Position numbers and translations under genes: made by a program. The notes under the pieces are model-generated. The model was not told the origin of the DNA, did no database searches, and saw only the letters and a program-made list of their open reading frames with translations. From Chiridota heheva (taxonomy: Eukaryota > Echinodermata > Holothuroidea > Apodida > Chiridotidae): DNA of 64,000 bases. Shown in pieces: positions 63,515-64,000 of the stretch; position 1 is the first letter of the stretch; each line of letters begins with the position of its first letter. The DNA lies in assembly GCA_020152595.1 (NCBI GenBank), contig JAIGNY010002032.1, positions 271,001 to 335,000 of the forward strand. Direction: 5' to 3'.

Positions 63515-63700
63515 AGGCTACGATCCAAGGTAGGGCTATGATTCATGGTAGGGCTATGATCCAGGATAGGGCTATGATCCAGGGTAGGGCTATGATCCAG
63601 GATAGGGCTACGATCCAAGGTAGGGCTATGATTCATGATAGGGCTATGATCCAGGGTAGGGCTATGATCCAGGGTAGGGCTATGATCCAGGTTAGGGCCA
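63515..63700. repeat. Minisatellite, 18-bp unit, about 10 copies
   Basis: Unit tagggctatgatccaggg with variants ccaagg, tcatgg and tcatga. The 18-bp period leaves by-product open frames on both strands. Confidence 0.94.
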
Positions 63701-64000
63701 GGGCCAGATTTAGACATGCAGCCTTCAGTAGTGGAGGCCCACCCTACCTTAAAATACTAAAAAGGTGACAATATAGTTACAGTCATCCATAAAGCATATT
63801 TTTTAAGAACAAAGAATCTGAATAAAAATGAAGTTGCTATGTTTCAAGTATAAAGAATCTGAATAAGCAAGCAAGCAGGTCAATCATGATGAGTCATAAG
63901 AATCTAGTGCAGTACCTATATTTACAGACCAGGCACTTTACGAGACTTGACCACGCAAAATCTTGGATTTCTATTCCACTTAAATACCTCTTACAAGTAC

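Overview
This is an AT-rich, gene-poor stretch of an animal nuclear genome. Spliced exons, tRNA-derived SINEs, several kinds of LINE debris, TTAA-flanked MITEs and very many minisatellites all point to a metazoan. The SINE layout (tRNA head, a 'ccttgagcaagacacttta' body, a tail with 'gcgctatataag'), the 'gcgctttataa...(ATT)n' LINE tails and the abundance of short non-autonomous repeats fit a marine invertebrate. An echinoderm such as a sea urchin is my best guess, but that is inference and not proven here.

Only one host gene is supportable: two + strand exons (34936-35097 and 47281-47445). Each encodes about one RCC1 (beta-propeller) repeat. Both are flanked by GT/AG sites, both are multiples of 3, and both sit between phase-1 introns, so they join in frame across a 12.2 kb intron. 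The first exon or exons and the 3' part are not recognised in the window. Nearly every other long open frame is a by-product of tandem repeats whose period is a multiple of 3, or of decayed retrotransposons.

Layout. 1-5040: three minisatellites (29, 49 and 36 bp units) with short unique spacers. 5041-12680: a 15-bp array split by an RNase H-bearing LINE (5991-9812) and by an L2-like LINE fragment (about 10980-12606). The L2-like fragment is itself interrupted by a minisatellite-carrying element. 14040-15565: a 15/31-bp array. 16945-23226: L2-like tail, MITE and a second RNase H LINE copy. 23510-26140: 20-bp and 39-bp arrays. 27630-32290: dispersed repeats, including a TIR/hairpin element inserted in a 293-bp repeat. 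33993-34859: a third RNase H LINE tail ending 76 bp before the first RCC1 exon. 35160-45935: within the RCC1 intron, three large arrays (74/77, 66 and 15 bp). 46330-49000: MITEs, second RCC1 exon and a second TIR/hairpin element. 49600-52900: (TA)n tracts and dispersed repeats. 53185-54765: a 61-64-bp array split by a SINE. 56620-58420: a second minisatellite-carrying element and a CR1-like LINE on the minus strand. 60850-63700: SINE, third TIR/hairpin element and an 18-bp array.

Tandem arrays add up to roughly 18 kb of 64 kb by my own addition. Coordinates of array and element edges are read by eye and may be off by several bases.
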